Of a stretch of DNA of 64,000 nucleotides, positions 18,981 to 28,215 are shown piece after piece. The stretch's first letter is position 1. Every line of letters starts with the position of its first letter. The stretch comes from Bacillus sp. SD075 (GTDB taxonomy: Bacteria > Bacillota > Bacilli > Bacillales > DSM-1321), in NCBI RefSeq assembly GCF_017355165.1, contig NZ_JADILK010000007.1, positions 1-64,000 on the forward strand, written 5' to 3'. The notes beneath the pieces were generated by a model. The model did no database searches. It saw nothing but the letters and a program-made list of their open reading frames with translations, and was not told where the DNA came from. A program made the translations under genes and the position numbers.

Positions 18981-19026
18981 GAAGATATTGGTTTGTTGTT
19001 TATCTTAGAGAGGGGACACGAAAAAC

Positions 19027-20043
19027 ATGGAAGATGGTATTTTGGACAAATTAGAACGCCCATTAAGAGATCTGCGTTTATCTGTGACCGACCGTTGTAA
19101 TTTTCGCTGTCGTTATTGCATGCCTGAAGAAATATTTGGGCCAGATTATCCTTTTTTATCCACGGATAAAATTCTCTCTTTTGATGAAATGGAGCGATTG
19201 AGCCGTATTTTTGTTTCATTAGGTGTTAGAAAAATACGTATTACAGGAGGAGAACCTTTATTACGCAAAAACCTTCCTGAATTGATTCATCGTTTGAATT
19301 TAATTAATGGAGTAGATGACATTGCCATTACGACAAATGGATCTCTTCTTAAAAAGTTTGCACCTGAGTTATTTAATGCTGGGTTAAGACGGGTGACAGT
19401 TAGTCTTGATTCCTTAAATGATGAACGTTTTAATCAATTAAATGGGAATAGAAGCAAAGTTGCGAGAGTTTTAGAGGGAGTTGAGGCAGCTTCTGATGCG
19501 GGCCTAAAAGTGAAAATGAACATGGTTGTTCAAAAAGGGAAGAACGATCAAGATATCATTCCAATGGCGAAATATTTTAAAGAACATGAACATACTCTTA
19601 GGTTTATTGAGTTTATGGATGTCGGAAATTCAAATGGCTGGAGAATGGCGGAGGTAATGACCAAGCAAGAGATTTTAGATCAAATTGGAGAAGTCATGCC
19701 CTTAGAACAAATTAAGCCCAATTATGTAGGAGAGGTGGCAACTAGATATCGGTACACAGACAGTGATCAAGAAATTGGAATAATATCATCTGTGACTGAT
19801 TCATTTTGCTCGACCTGTTCCAGGGCACGAGTTTCGGCTGAAGGGAAATTATATACTTGCTTATTTGCTTCAAAAGGTTATGATCTTCGTCAATTACTTC
19901 GCTCAGAAGAGTCGGATGTTGTGATTAAAAATAAAATTTCGGATATTTGGAATCATCGCAGCGATCGCTATTCTGATGAAAGAACAAGTGGGGATGTTTC
20001 AAGAAATAGCTTGAAAGTAGAAATGTCACATATTGGTGGTTGA
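19027..20043 (+). CDS. moaA: MoaA, GTP 3',8-cyclase
   Basis: This 338-residue radical SAM enzyme has the N-terminal cluster motif CNFRCRYC (about residues 24-31), ITGGEPLLR for SAM binding, the C-terminal cluster [21 protein letters not shown], and the catalytic Gly-Gly tail (SHIGG). It makes the first step of molybdopterin synthesis, GTP to 3',8-cyclo-dihydro-GTP, with MoaC completing it. AGAGAGGGG precedes the ATG. It follows fdhD by 46 nt and is probably cotranscribed with it. Confidence 0.95.
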   Translation: MEDGILDKLERPLRDLRLSVTDRCNFRCRYCMPEEIFGPDYPFLSTDKILSFDEMERLSRIFVSLGVRKIRITGGEPLLRKNLPELIHRLNLINGVDDIAITTNGSLLKKFAPELFNAGLRRVTVSLDSLNDERFNQLNGNRSKVARVLEGVEAASDAGLKVKMNMVVQKGKNDQDIIPMAKYFKEHEHTLRFIEFMDVGNSNGWRMAEVMTKQEILDQIGEVMPLEQIKPNYVGEVATRYRYTDSDQEIGIISSVTDSFCSTCSRARVSAEGKLYTCLFASKGYDLRQLLRSEESDVVIKNKISDIWNHRSDRYSDERTSGDVSRNSLKVEMSHIGG

Positions 20044-20211
20044 AATTCGAAAATTGTGGTGAAGAATCTCTAGTCTAATTAATTCTTTCAAATCGTATGG
20101 AAGCATATAAAAAATAGGATGGATAAAGAAATGTTTAATTCACCTAGCGTTCCAGTTTTGTTGAATAATGGAAAAATAACACCCTAGAAAATAAACTATT
20201 TTAGAAAATGA

Positions 20212-20259
20212 GACTGACCTTCAAAGTATGCTAACAACTTTGTTGATCAGTCCCTTTTT
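20212..20259 (+). terminator. Terminator between moaA and moaC
   Basis: GACTGA (20212-20217) pairs with TCAGTC (20247-20252) and an inner CAAAGT/ACTTTG stem (20222-20227 with 20237-20242) continues it; CCTTTTT follows. It splits the Mo genes into at least two transcripts. Confidence 0.6.
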
Positions 20260-20329
20260 CTCAGACCAACGTCTTTTTAGGGGTCACAATTCTATATTCA
20301 TTAACTTAAGCATATGAAGGTGGCAAATG

Positions 20330-20815
20330 ATGAGCAATTTCTCACATTGGAATGAAGAAGGCAGGCCTAAGATGGTCGATATTTCTCAGAAAGACATAAC
20401 AACTCGGACAGCTGTTGCAAAAAGTACTCTTTCCTTATCCAATGAATTATTCGAAGCAATTGAAGAAGGATTAATAAAAAAGGGGGATCCACTTCAAGTA
20501 GCACAGATTGCGGGTATCATGGCAGCAAAAAAAACAGCGGATATCATTCCAATGTGTCATCCAGTCATGCTGCAAGGAAGCGACTTTACATTTAAATATG
20601 AAAAAAAAGAAAATGGATATGATTTAATTATTCATGCCACGGTTAAGTGCAGTGGGAAAACGGGAGTTGAAATGGAAGCATTAACCGCGGTATCTGTTGC
20701 TGCACTAACTTTTTATGATATGTGTAAAGCAGTGGATAAAACAATGGTTATTAAAGAAACATTTTTATTGCAAAAAACTGGTGGGAAAAGTGGAGACTTT
20801 TTTCATAAACAATAA
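20330..20815 (+). CDS. moaC: MoaC, cyclic pyranopterin monophosphate synthase
   Basis: The protein is 161 residues from the second of two consecutive ATGs (20330), which leaves 6 nt after AAGGTGG; the first ATG leaves only 3. It shows the family opening MVDIS.KDITTRTAVA, the QVAQIAGIMAAKKTADIIPMCHPVML block and GKTGVEMEALTAVSVAALTFYDMCKA. It converts the MoaA product to cyclic pyranopterin monophosphate in the cytosol. A gap of about 110 nt separates it from moeB. Confidence 0.95.
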   Translation: MSNFSHWNEEGRPKMVDISQKDITTRTAVAKSTLSLSNELFEAIEEGLIKKGDPLQVAQIAGIMAAKKTADIIPMCHPVMLQGSDFTFKYEKKENGYDLIIHATVKCSGKTGVEMEALTAVSVAALTFYDMCKAVDKTMVIKETFLLQKTGGKSGDFFHKQ

Positions 20816-20927
20816 TTATGTACTCTTTTGTATGTGTAATGAAAATTATCCATGGATCTAACAATTGGAATGGCTGGTTTAAACGGTAAGGGTATGGATT
20901 ACTTTTGAAGGAAAGGAAGAGAGTTCG

Positions 20928-21944
20928 TTGAATAATCGTTATTCACGGCAACAGCTATTCAAAAAAATAGGTTTTGAAGGTCAAGAAAAAATCAGGCATA
21001 AGCATGTACTCATTGTAGGTGCTGGGGCATTGGGAAGTGCTGGGGCTGAGGCCTTTGTCAGGGCAGGTATTGGTAAATTGACTATTATCGACCGTGATTA
21101 TGTTGAATGGAGTAACTTGCAGCGGCAGCAGTTATATAACGAAGATGATGCTGAAGGTCAAATTCCCAAAGCGATAGCTGCCAGAAAGCATTTGAAACTA
21201 ATTAATTCAGAAGTTGAAATTGAAGCGCTTGTTATGGATGCAAGACCTGATAATTTGGGGAATTTGTTAAACGGTGTTGATGTAATTATTGATGGTACAG
21301 ACAATTTTGACATTCGATTCATTTTAAATGATCTTTCACATAAGTATAACATTCCATGGATTTATGGCTCATGTGTAGGAAGTTATGGAGCTACTTACAC
21401 AGTTATTCCCGGAGGAACAATATGTTTGTCTTGTATTCTAAAGAAAGTTCCTGCTGGAGGAGCAACATGTGATACAGCAGGTATCATTAGCCCAGCAGTT
21501 CAAATTGTTTCTGCTTATCAAGTGGCAGAGGCTTTCAAAATTCTTGTAGGTGATTTTTCAACGTTAAGGAACACCTTTTTGACATTTGATGTATGGAGTA
21601 ACCAACATTACTCTATTAAATTGGAAAAAAACGGAGAAAAGAGTTGCCCAACCTGTGGAATAGTTAGAACTTACCCTTATTTATCGTATGAAAATCAGAC
21701 AAAAACAGAAGTATTATGTGGGCGAAATACAATTCAAATCAGACCTTCTAGAAATATTGAATATAACTTTGATCATGTAGAAAAACTACTAAAAGCTCAC
21801 GGTACAGTAACTAGAAATCTTTATTTATTATCTTGTCAGGTTCAGAATTATCGTGTGGTTATATTTAGGGATGGGCGTGTCTTTATTCACGGAACCAATA
21901 ACATACAGCTTGCAAAAAACCTTTATTATCGCCTTTTAGGCTGA
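20928..21944 (+). CDS. moeB: MoeB/ThiF-type adenylyltransferase
   Basis: The 338-residue E1-like enzyme has the nucleotide motif GAGALGSAGAEAF near residue 31, the DRDYVEWSNLQRQ segment, and two zinc CxxC pairs (CLSC and CPTC). A C-terminal extension of about 90 residues resembles the Bacillus MoeB/ThiF form of about 339 residues. It activates the Gly-Gly tail of MoaD (encoded at 23839) by adenylation; a role on ThiS cannot be excluded. The TTG at 20928 is the start, after AAGGAAGAGAG. It is followed by moeA after 17 nt. Confidence 0.9.
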   Translation: MNNRYSRQQLFKKIGFEGQEKIRHKHVLIVGAGALGSAGAEAFVRAGIGKLTIIDRDYVEWSNLQRQQLYNEDDAEGQIPKAIAARKHLKLINSEVEIEALVMDARPDNLGNLLNGVDVIIDGTDNFDIRFILNDLSHKYNIPWIYGSCVGSYGATYTVIPGGTICLSCILKKVPAGGATCDTAGIISPAVQIVSAYQVAEAFKILVGDFSTLRNTFLTFDVWSNQHYSIKLEKNGEKSCPTCGIVRTYPYLSYENQTKTEVLCGRNTIQIRPSRNIEYNFDHVEKLLKAHGTVTRNLYLLSCQVQNYRVVIFRDGRVFIHGTNNIQLAKNLYYRLLG

Positions 21945-21961
21945 CAGAAGGAGTGAAAGTT

Positions 21962-23254
21962 ATGGTAGAAAAACGAACCCCTATTTCTGTGGGGAAATGC
22001 GTTCGTAAAGTCATGCAATACGCCAATTATGGTAGGAAGGAAATGATATCGCTTGAATTGGCCTATGGCCGGTACTTAGCTGAAGACTTAATAGCCGATC
22101 ACAACGTTCCTTCGTTTGATCGTTCTCCATATGATGGATTTGCCATTCGATCAGAAGATTCTGAAACAGCTACTTCCTATCAGCCTCTTTCATTGAAAGT
22201 GATGGGAGAGATTGGTGCTGGTATGGTTTTTAATGGACAAGTTGGAGCATTTGAAGCTGTTCGAATAATGACCGGTGCTCCAATTCCTGAGGGATGTAGT
22301 GCTGTAGTAATGCTTGAATTAGTCAAGGAATACACAGAAAGTAATCAAAAGTTTATTGAAATCAAACGTTCTTTCAACAAAGGCGATAACATCTCCTTTG
22401 AAGGAGAAGATACAAAAAAAGGGACAATTTTGGCAAAGAGGGGTACATCTATCAATCCAGGTATTTCAGCATTATTAGCAACGTTCGGTTATAGCAAGGT
22501 ACCTGTTGCCAAAAAGCCTTTGGTGGGAGTTTTAGTGACTGGAAGTGAACTTCTTGAAGTAAGTGAACCACTTACACCGGGGAAAATTAGAAATAGCAAT
22601 GCGTATATGATTTTTTCTCAAATTGAAAGAGCCGGAGGGGATATCAAGTATTTCGGGAAATTAAGCGATGATTTTGATAGCTGTTATTCAGCTGTCAAAA
22701 AAGCTCTATCTGAAGTAGATATGCTCATTACAACCGGCGGAGTCTCAGTAGGTGACTATGATTATTTACCGGCTATCTACGAGAAATTAGGAGCTTCTGT
22801 CCTTTTTAATAAAGTGGCGATGAGACCCGGAAGTGTAACCACGGTTGCGCAATTGAATGGAAAACTATTATTTGGTTTATCAGGAAATCCATCCGCTTGT
22901 TACGTTGGATGTGAACTATTTGTTCGTCCCGCAATCCGAACATCCTTATTTAATGATAAACCACACCTCAAAAAAGAAAGAGCGTGGTTAGGTGAGGATT
23001 TTGTTAAACCCAATCCGTTTACCAGGTTTATTAGAGGAACAATTTCGTATGAGCAAGGCAAGGTAATCGTTTCTCCTTCAGGTTTTAATAAATCCAGTGC
23101 AGTTTCTTCTTTAGCCGAAGCAGATGCATTTATTGTCCTTCCGGGAGGCTCAAGAGGGTACAAAAGGGGAATGGTTGTTGATGTATTACTATTAGAGGAC
23201 GTGCAAGGAAGTGAATGGCCTTGGGAAAACATTGTTCCATCTTACAGGTCGTAG
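21962..23254 (+). CDS. moeA: MoeA, molybdopterin molybdenumtransferase
   Basis: The protein is 430 residues from the ATG at 21962, 8 nt after AAGGAG; the upstream GTG at 21953 overlaps that site. It has FDRSPYDGFAIRSED, MTGAPIPEG, TGSELLE and the ligation motif TTGGVSVGDYD, then VAMRPGS and GLSGNPSA. It inserts molybdate into adenylated molybdopterin. It ends the intact run moaC-moeB-moeA. The 170 nt after it hold only degenerate sequence before the moaE relic. Confidence 0.95.
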   Translation: MVEKRTPISVGKCVRKVMQYANYGRKEMISLELAYGRYLAEDLIADHNVPSFDRSPYDGFAIRSEDSETATSYQPLSLKVMGEIGAGMVFNGQVGAFEAVRIMTGAPIPEGCSAVVMLELVKEYTESNQKFIEIKRSFNKGDNISFEGEDTKKGTILAKRGTSINPGISALLATFGYSKVPVAKKPLVGVLVTGSELLEVSEPLTPGKIRNSNAYMIFSQIERAGGDIKYFGKLSDDFDSCYSAVKKALSEVDMLITTGGVSVGDYDYLPAIYEKLGASVLFNKVAMRPGSVTTVAQLNGKLLFGLSGNPSACYVGCELFVRPAIRTSLFNDKPHLKKERAWLGEDFVKPNPFTRFIRGTISYEQGKVIVSPSGFNKSSAVSSLAEADAFIVLPGGSRGYKRGMVVDVLLLEDVQGSEWPWENIVPSYRS

Positions 23255-23462
23255 GGTTCCAAAACGAGAGAAACAAGAATGATTAAGAGCTTAACAATCA
23301 ATGAGCATGGAGGTACTCTGGATTTTTCAGGCAACTTCTAAAGAAACTCAGTGGTGATCATTTCTAATCTAGAAGGAGATACCATCAAGTTTTTTTAATT
23401 AGATGAAGAAAAGTACTATTGGTTTTTTAAATGAAAGATTGGTGAAAAAGGGAAGATTGTTT

Positions 23463-23835
23463 ATTTAAAATAGTAAGGGAACCTATTTCTGTAAAGGAAG
23501 TAACCAAATAAGTTTCACGGAGAGAAGCAGGTGCCTTTACAACTTTCATCGGAACTGTGAGGGAATTCACAAAAGGAAAGAAAACTTTATCACTTGAATA
23601 TAAAGCATACGAGTCCATGGCGGTAAAAATGCTGAGTCAAATAGGTGATGAAATTAAGAAAAATGGCCGGATACAAGGGTAGCTATTTTACGTGGCAAAT
23701 GAATAGGCGATTGAACGAAATAAACGAATTGTGCCCATTTGGAAAAAAGAATTTCGGGAAGACGGAACGATGTGGGGTGGAGATCAACTAGAGACTGCTG
23801 AATATCCAGAAGGAAAACCGGGCAAGGAGGAATAG
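23463..23835 (+). pseudogene. Broken moaE (molybdopterin synthase large subunit)
   Basis: One frame reads REPISVKEVTK, an in-frame TAA at 23509, then RREAGAFTTFIGTVREFTKGK and EYKAYESMAVKMLSQIGDEIK, unmistakable MoaE sequence. Another frame then gives TRVAILRGK and IGD, and the first frame resumes with IERNKRIVPIWKKEFREDGTMWGGDQLE. About 20-25 codons including the SSPHR region are missing. There is thus at least one nonsense codon, a frameshift and an internal deletion. It sits exactly between moeA and moaD where moaE is expected, so the loss is recent and local. A functional MoaE must come from elsewhere if Mo cofactor is made. Confidence 0.88.
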
Positions 23836-23838
23836 GGA

Positions 23839-24075
23839 ATGATTACGGTTTTATTTTTTGCGGGAATACGTGAAGAAATGGGATTAGATGAATTAAAAAT
23901 TGTTGAAAAAGATGATATAACTATTCAGCAACTAAAACAATACCTTCATAGTAAATACTCTTTATCTTCTTTCAATCAAACAATGACGTCTATAAACGAA
24001 AGCTTTGTAACAGACGATGAAATAATCAAAGATCAAGATATCATTGCATTTATCCCCCCAGTAAGCGGAGGATAA
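23839..24075 (+). CDS. moaD: MoaD, molybdopterin synthase sulfur carrier subunit
   Basis: This 78-residue ubiquitin-like protein ends in PPVSGG, the Gly-Gly tail that MoeB adenylates and that carries the thiocarboxylate. AAGGAGG stands about 9 nt before the ATG. It starts 3 nt after the end of the moaE relic, so translation was formerly coupled to it. Its normal partner subunit, MoaE, is dead in this locus. Confidence 0.92.
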   Translation: MITVLFFAGIREEMGLDELKIVEKDDITIQQLKQYLHSKYSLSSFNQTMTSINESFVTDDEIIKDQDIIAFIPPVSGG

Positions 24076-24148
24076 AAAGAGCGGTATTTTTTTGTGGTAT
24101 CAATAAAAAATGAGTTTTAGGTTTTATCATTTAAACCACATATTATTG

Positions 24149-24177
24149 TTGAAGTTAAACGCATAAAGTATTATAAT
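24149..24177 (+). promoter_or_regulatory. Sigma-A promoter of Mo leader B (fdhA)
   Basis: TTGAAG (24149-24154), a 17-nt spacer and TATAAT (24172-24177), with the same flanking AAAGTAT as the promoter of leader A. Confidence 0.8.
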
Positions 24178-24183
24178 TGAAAC

Positions 24184-24367
24184 ATAGAATCGAATAAAAA
24201 AATTCACTGATGTTAGGTAATGATGAATTGCCTTAATGTCCTGGTTTTTTATTATATAATGTGGTGAGAAGGATCACTAGTAGGATAAAAACTGCTTAGT
24301 TATTAGCCCGCCATAAAATAGAATGTGTGTTGCATTTGCACAATCTATTTTATGGCGGGCTTTTTTT
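24184..24367 (+). ncRNA. Structured leader RNA B with terminator, upstream of fdhA
   Basis: Hairpin 1 is at 24209-24240, with the GGTAAT/ATTGCC stem identical to leader A. Hairpin 2 (GTGGT with ATCAC) is at 24261-24277 and hairpin 3 at 24277-24299. The terminator has a 17-bp stem (24306-24322 with 24344-24360) followed by seven T, ending 27 nt before the fdhA ATG. The AGAAGGATC loop and the terminator loop (TTGCAT, GCACAATC) are conserved between the copies. It is the same RNA class as 16387-16559. It probably decides whether transcription reads into fdhA. Confidence 0.78.
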
Positions 24368-24394
24368 GATTTTTTTTAAAAAGGAGAATGTAAA

Positions 24395-27346
24395 ATGGCA
24401 AAAGTCCTTGTGAAAATTAATGGACAGCAACATGAAGTAGAACAGGGGACTCGAATTCTTGATTACCTACTTGAAAAAGGAGTAGAGCACCCACATATTT
24501 GTTATTCAGAAGTGTTAGGTCCCATCCAAACCTGTGATACCTGTATGTGTGAAATTGATGGGGAAATTAGAAGGGCGTGTTCGACAGAAATCGAGGATGG
24601 AATGAATATTTTGACTTCTTCAGAATCGGCCAAAACTGCCCAAACAGAAGCGATGGACCGGATTTTGGAGAATCACTTACTGTATTGTACGGTTTGTGAC
24701 AATAACAATGGAAATTGTCGTGTTCATAACACAGCGGAATTGTTGGAAATTGAACATCAAACTCGTCCATACCGAGAAAAAGGATACGAAGTGGATATGT
24801 CCCATCCTTTTTACAGATACGATCCGGACCAATGTATCCTTTGCGGACGGTGTGTAGAAGTATGTCAAGACCTACAGGTGAATGAAACTCTATCTATCGA
24901 TTGGGAACGTGAAATCCCCCGTGTAATGTGGGATGATGGTAAATCGATCAATGAATCTTCTTGTGTATCTTGCGGACAGTGTGCCACCGTCTGTCCATGT
25001 AACGCCTTAATGGAAAAATCAATGTTGGGCGAGGCGGGGCTTATGACAGCCATTCCGAAGGATTTGTTAAATCCAATGGTTGATCTCATTAAAGAAGTCG
25101 AACCGGACTATAAGACAATTTTTGCCCTATCAGAAGTAGAAGCAGCCGCGCGGGATACTCGTACGAAAAAAACGAAGACAGTATGTACATTCTGTGGCGT
25201 AGGCTGTTCATTTGAAGTTTGGACAAAAGGGCGTGAAATTTTAAAAGTCGAGCCTACTGAAAATAGTCCCGTAAATAGCGTTTCAACCTGTGTGAAAGGG
25301 AAATTTGGATGGGACTTTGTTAATAGTGAACAGCGCCTTACAACTCCTTTAATTCGGAAAGGAGATGCATTTGTTCCTGCAACTTGGGATGAAGCACTTA
25401 CTTTAATTACTGAAAAAATGGGGGCCATAAAAGAAACGTACGGAGGAGATGCACTTGGTTTTGTAAGTTCCTCAAAAACGACGAATGAAGAATCATATCT
25501 CATGCAAAAATTGGCCCGTCAAGTGTTTGAAACAAACAACGTGGACAATTGTTCTCGTTACTGCCAATCGCCTGCGACAGATGGGTTACTTGCCACTGTT
25601 GGATATGGTGGGGATTCAGGCACCATTCAGGATATTGCAAGTGCAGGTCTTGTTATCACGATTGGGGCAAACCCAACTGAAGGGCATCCTGTTCTAGCGA
25701 CACGAGTTAAGCGGGCTAAGAAATTACACGGCCAAAAATTGATTGTGTCAGATCTTCGTAAACATGAACTGGCAGAGCGTTCTGATTTATTTTTACATCC
25801 AAAACAAGGAACAGACTTTGTTTGGTTGACTGCTGTTGCAAAATATATGATTGATCAAGGTTGGCATGATGAAAAATTCATTAAAGCACGTGTAAATAAC
25901 TACGAAGAGTATCTGAAACTTCTTAATAAATATACGCTAGACTTTGCAGTGGAAGTGACTGGTCTTCCAATAGAACAGCTGATTAAAACAGCTAAAATGA
26001 TTCATGAATCAAAAGGAACATGTATTTTATGGGGAATGGGTGTCACTCAAAATATTGCAGGTTCCTATACATCAGGAGCTACCGCTAACCTTCTACTTAT
26101 AACGGGGAATTTCGGTCGCACTGGAACGGGAGCATACCCACTTCGCGGTCATAATAATGTGCAAGGTTCATGTGACATGGGGGCTCTTCCACAATGGCTC
26201 GCAGGCAATCAGCGTTTAACCGACCATGTCGCACGTGCTAATTTCGAAAAAGCTTACGGCGTGAAAATCTCTGAAAAGTCAGGACTTACGAACATTGATA
26301 TGTTAGAAGCATCAGAGAAAGGCAAACTGAAAGCCATGTATCTCATGGGGGAAGATATGGCTTGGGTAGATTCAAACTCCAATCATGTGCATGACACGCT
26401 TGGTAAGCTAGAGTTCTTTGTTGTACAAGATGTGTTCTTAACAAAAACTGCCCAATTTGCAGATGTTGTTTTGCCGGCAGCTCCTTCTCTTGAAAAAGAT
26501 GGAACCTTCACCAATACAGAGCGTCGTATTCAACGTCTGTATCAAGCACTTGAGCCACTGGAAGAATCAAAACCAGACTGGTGGATTATTCAGCAAATTG
26601 CCAAGTATATGGGTGCGGATTGGAACTATGAACACCCAAGCGATATCATGGACGAAATTTCAAGTCTTTGTCCAACTTTTGCGGGTGTATCATACGAGAG
26701 ACTTGAAGGATGGAATAGTTTAATGTGGCCCGTGCAAAAAGACGGCACAGATGAGCCACTTCTTTATACCAAGCGTTTTAACTTTCCTGATGGAAAAGCG
26801 CGCTTTTCCCTTGCAGAATATGTTCCACCTATTGAATTCACACCAGATTTCGATCTTACATTGAACAATGGACGACTTTTGGAGCATTTCCACGTAGGGA
26901 ATATGACCAACAAATCAAAAGGAATTCAGTATAAATTACCCGAGGTATTCGTAGAAGTTTCGCCTGAACTTGCAAAAGAACGTAAGGTAGAAGATGGATC
27001 ATTAGTACGTCTAATTTCTCCTTATGGTGCAATTCAGCTTCATGTAGTCGTAACAGATCGAGTTACAGGAAAAGAGCTGTATGTTCCCATGCACTCAGTA
27101 AGTCATGAAAATGCAATCAACCTTTTAACAGGAAGTGTTGGCGATGTTCATACACAGACTCCAGCATATAAACAGATCAAAGTGAAAATGGAGTTAATGA
27201 AAGCAAAAGGAAACAGACCACTTCCAATGTATAACCCTCGTTATGCGACGCGTAATCCTCAGTTAGGTGTACAAGTGGAACGAAAATGGGCACGGAATGA
27301 TTACGAGCCAATTGCAGACTTGAATATATCAGGAGTTAAAAAGTAA
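24395..27346 (+). CDS. fdhA: Formate dehydrogenase catalytic subunit (FdhA/YrhE type)
   Basis: The 983-residue protein has an N-terminal NuoG-like module: a [2Fe-2S] set including CDTCMCEI, the His-Cys cluster HLLYCTVCDNNNGNC, then ferredoxin pairs CILCGRCVEVC and CVSCGQCATVC. The molybdopterin domain opens with CTFCGVGCSFEV. Cys390 in SRYCQSP takes the Mo-ligand position that is selenocysteine in some homologues. It oxidises formate to CO2, probably passing electrons to NAD with a partner or to ferredoxin; no diaphorase subunit is next to it. AAAAGGAGA precedes the ATG. Control by leader B is inferred. The downstream DUF1641 and DUF2294 genes match the Bacillus yrhD and yrhF neighbours of yrhE. 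Confidence 0.93.
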   Translation: MAKVLVKINGQQHEVEQGTRILDYLLEKGVEHPHICYSEVLGPIQTCDTCMCEIDGEIRRACSTEIEDGMNILTSSESAKTAQTEAMDRILENHLLYCTVCDNNNGNCRVHNTAELLEIEHQTRPYREKGYEVDMSHPFYRYDPDQCILCGRCVEVCQDLQVNETLSIDWEREIPRVMWDDGKSINESSCVSCGQCATVCPCNALMEKSMLGEAGLMTAIPKDLLNPMVDLIKEVEPDYKTIFALSEVEAAARDTRTKKTKTVCTFCGVGCSFEVWTKGREILKVEPTENSPVNSVSTCVKGKFGWDFVNSEQRLTTPLIRKGDAFVPATWDEALTLITEKMGAIKETYGGDALGFVSSSKTTNEESYLMQKLARQVFETNNVDNCSRYCQSPATDGLLATVGYGGDSGTIQDIASAGLVITIGANPTEGHPVLATRVKRAKKLHGQKLIVSDLRKHELAERSDLFLHPKQGTDFVWLTAVAKYMIDQGWHDEKFIKARVNNYEEYLKLLNKYTLDFAVEVTGLPIEQLIKTAKMIHESKGTCILWGMGVTQNIAGSYTSGATANLLLITGNFGRTGTGAYPLRGHNNVQGSCDMGALPQWLAGNQRLTDHVARANFEKAYGVKISEKSGLTNIDMLEASEKGKLKAMYLMGEDMAWVDSNSNHVHDTLGKLEFFVVQDVFLTKTAQFADVVLPAAPSLEKDGTFTNTERRIQRLYQALEPLEESKPDWWIIQQIAKYMGADWNYEHPSDIMDEISSLCPTFAGVSYERLEGWNSLMWPVQKDGTDEPLLYTKRFNFPDGKARFSLAEYVPPIEFTPDFDLTLNNGRLLEHFHVGNMTNKSKGIQYKLPEVFVEVSPELAKERKVEDGSLVRLISPYGAIQLHVVVTDRVTGKELYVPMHSVSHENAINLLTGSVGDVHTQTPAYKQIKVKMELMKAKGNRPLPMYNPRYATRNPQLGVQVERKWARNDYEPIADLNISGVKK

Positions 27347-27543
27347 TGGAAATACCGAAAAAGACTTTAGATGCATCAGTTCTGACGGAAGAGGAAAAAC
27401 GGAGTCATGCTTAAACAGGTAGTTCAAGATTTATCCGAAAATGCGGATGTTATTGGAAAAACTATTCTACTTCTCCAAAGACTTAATAAAATGGGCATTC
27501 TTGAAGCTTTCGCAGATTTTAATACACCGGGAGGTAAAAAATA
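27346..27543 (+). pseudogene. Truncated, frameshifted DUF1641 copy
   Basis: An ATG overlaps the fdhA stop (TAATG) and reads 22 codons to a TAA. A shifted frame then gives LKQVVQDLSENADVIGKTILLLQRLNKMGILEAF and stops at GGKK. That segment repeats the N-terminal part of the intact DUF1641 protein next door (QDLSENADGVKETIKLLQEL). The copy lacks the C-terminal two thirds. It is a decayed tandem duplicate that kept the translational-coupling position. Confidence 0.8.
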
Positions 27544-28032
27544 ATGGCAAAACCAATTACGAAGATAGATGAACCAACCTTTACCGAAAAAGAAAAACAA
27601 GATCAAACGCTTGAAAAGGTTTTACAAGATTTATCCGAAAATGCCGATGGGGTTAAAGAAACAATTAAACTTCTCCAAGAACTTCACGAAAGTGGAATTC
27701 TTGGAGCTATCAATAATCTCGTTGAAGCAAAAGAGAAAGTGGCAAAAATTGCAGTAGGACAGATGTTGCGACCGCCTGTAACAAATGCTGTTAACAATGC
27801 AATGGAAGCGGCGGGAGTGCTGACGGAACTTAATCCTGAAATGACGAAAAAACTGGTGGGAGGACTGTCAAAAGGTCTTCAAAAAGCAGAGGAAGGATTT
27901 CAGTTAAACAAAAAAGTTAGTGTTTTAGATTTAGTGAAATTAATGAGAGATCCTGATGTTAATCGTGTTATGAGGTTTTCTCTTGATTTGTTAAAGGGGT
28001 TAGGTGAAGGTTTAAAGGGTCAATCAAAGTAA
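27544..28032 (+). CDS. DUF1641 protein (YrhD-like) of the formate dehydrogenase locus
   Basis: The 162-residue, mostly helical, soluble protein has the DUF1641 core VRPPVTNAV-like segment (MLRPPVTNAVNNAMEAAG) and LGEGLKG at the end. Homologues sit beside fdhA in Bacillus and are thought to be accessory to the formate dehydrogenase, though no activity is proved. GGGAGGT precedes the ATG by 9 nt. It follows a dead partial copy of itself. Confidence 0.82.
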   Translation: MAKPITKIDEPTFTEKEKQDQTLEKVLQDLSENADGVKETIKLLQELHESGILGAINNLVEAKEKVAKIAVGQMLRPPVTNAVNNAMEAAGVLTELNPEMTKKLVGGLSKGLQKAEEGFQLNKKVSVLDLVKLMRDPDVNRVMRFSLDLLKGLGEGLKGQSK

Positions 28033-28215
28033 ATGTTGCGTTCTCAAAGGAAAGCTTTTCTCCTGTTCCTATTCATGGATTATCTTATCATCGATGTCTG
28101 TGAGCATGTTCTTTATTATGCATGGTAGGCAGTGGAAGGTAGAAAGCGAGCAAAGATATTTTTTAGGGGCAATTTCATTCAGACCGAGGAGATATGATAA
28201 ATATGGAGGATACTG

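Noticed and set aside
16352..24367. The two Mo leaders as a mobile repeat such as a MITE
   Set aside because: Both copies sit in the same orientation directly before Mo genes, start with a matching promoter and end in a terminator; no terminal inverted repeats or target duplications are seen.
25551..25580. Possible selenocysteine site in FdhA
   Set aside because: The Mo-ligand codon is TGC (Cys390), with no in-frame TGA, so no selenocysteine insertion is needed.
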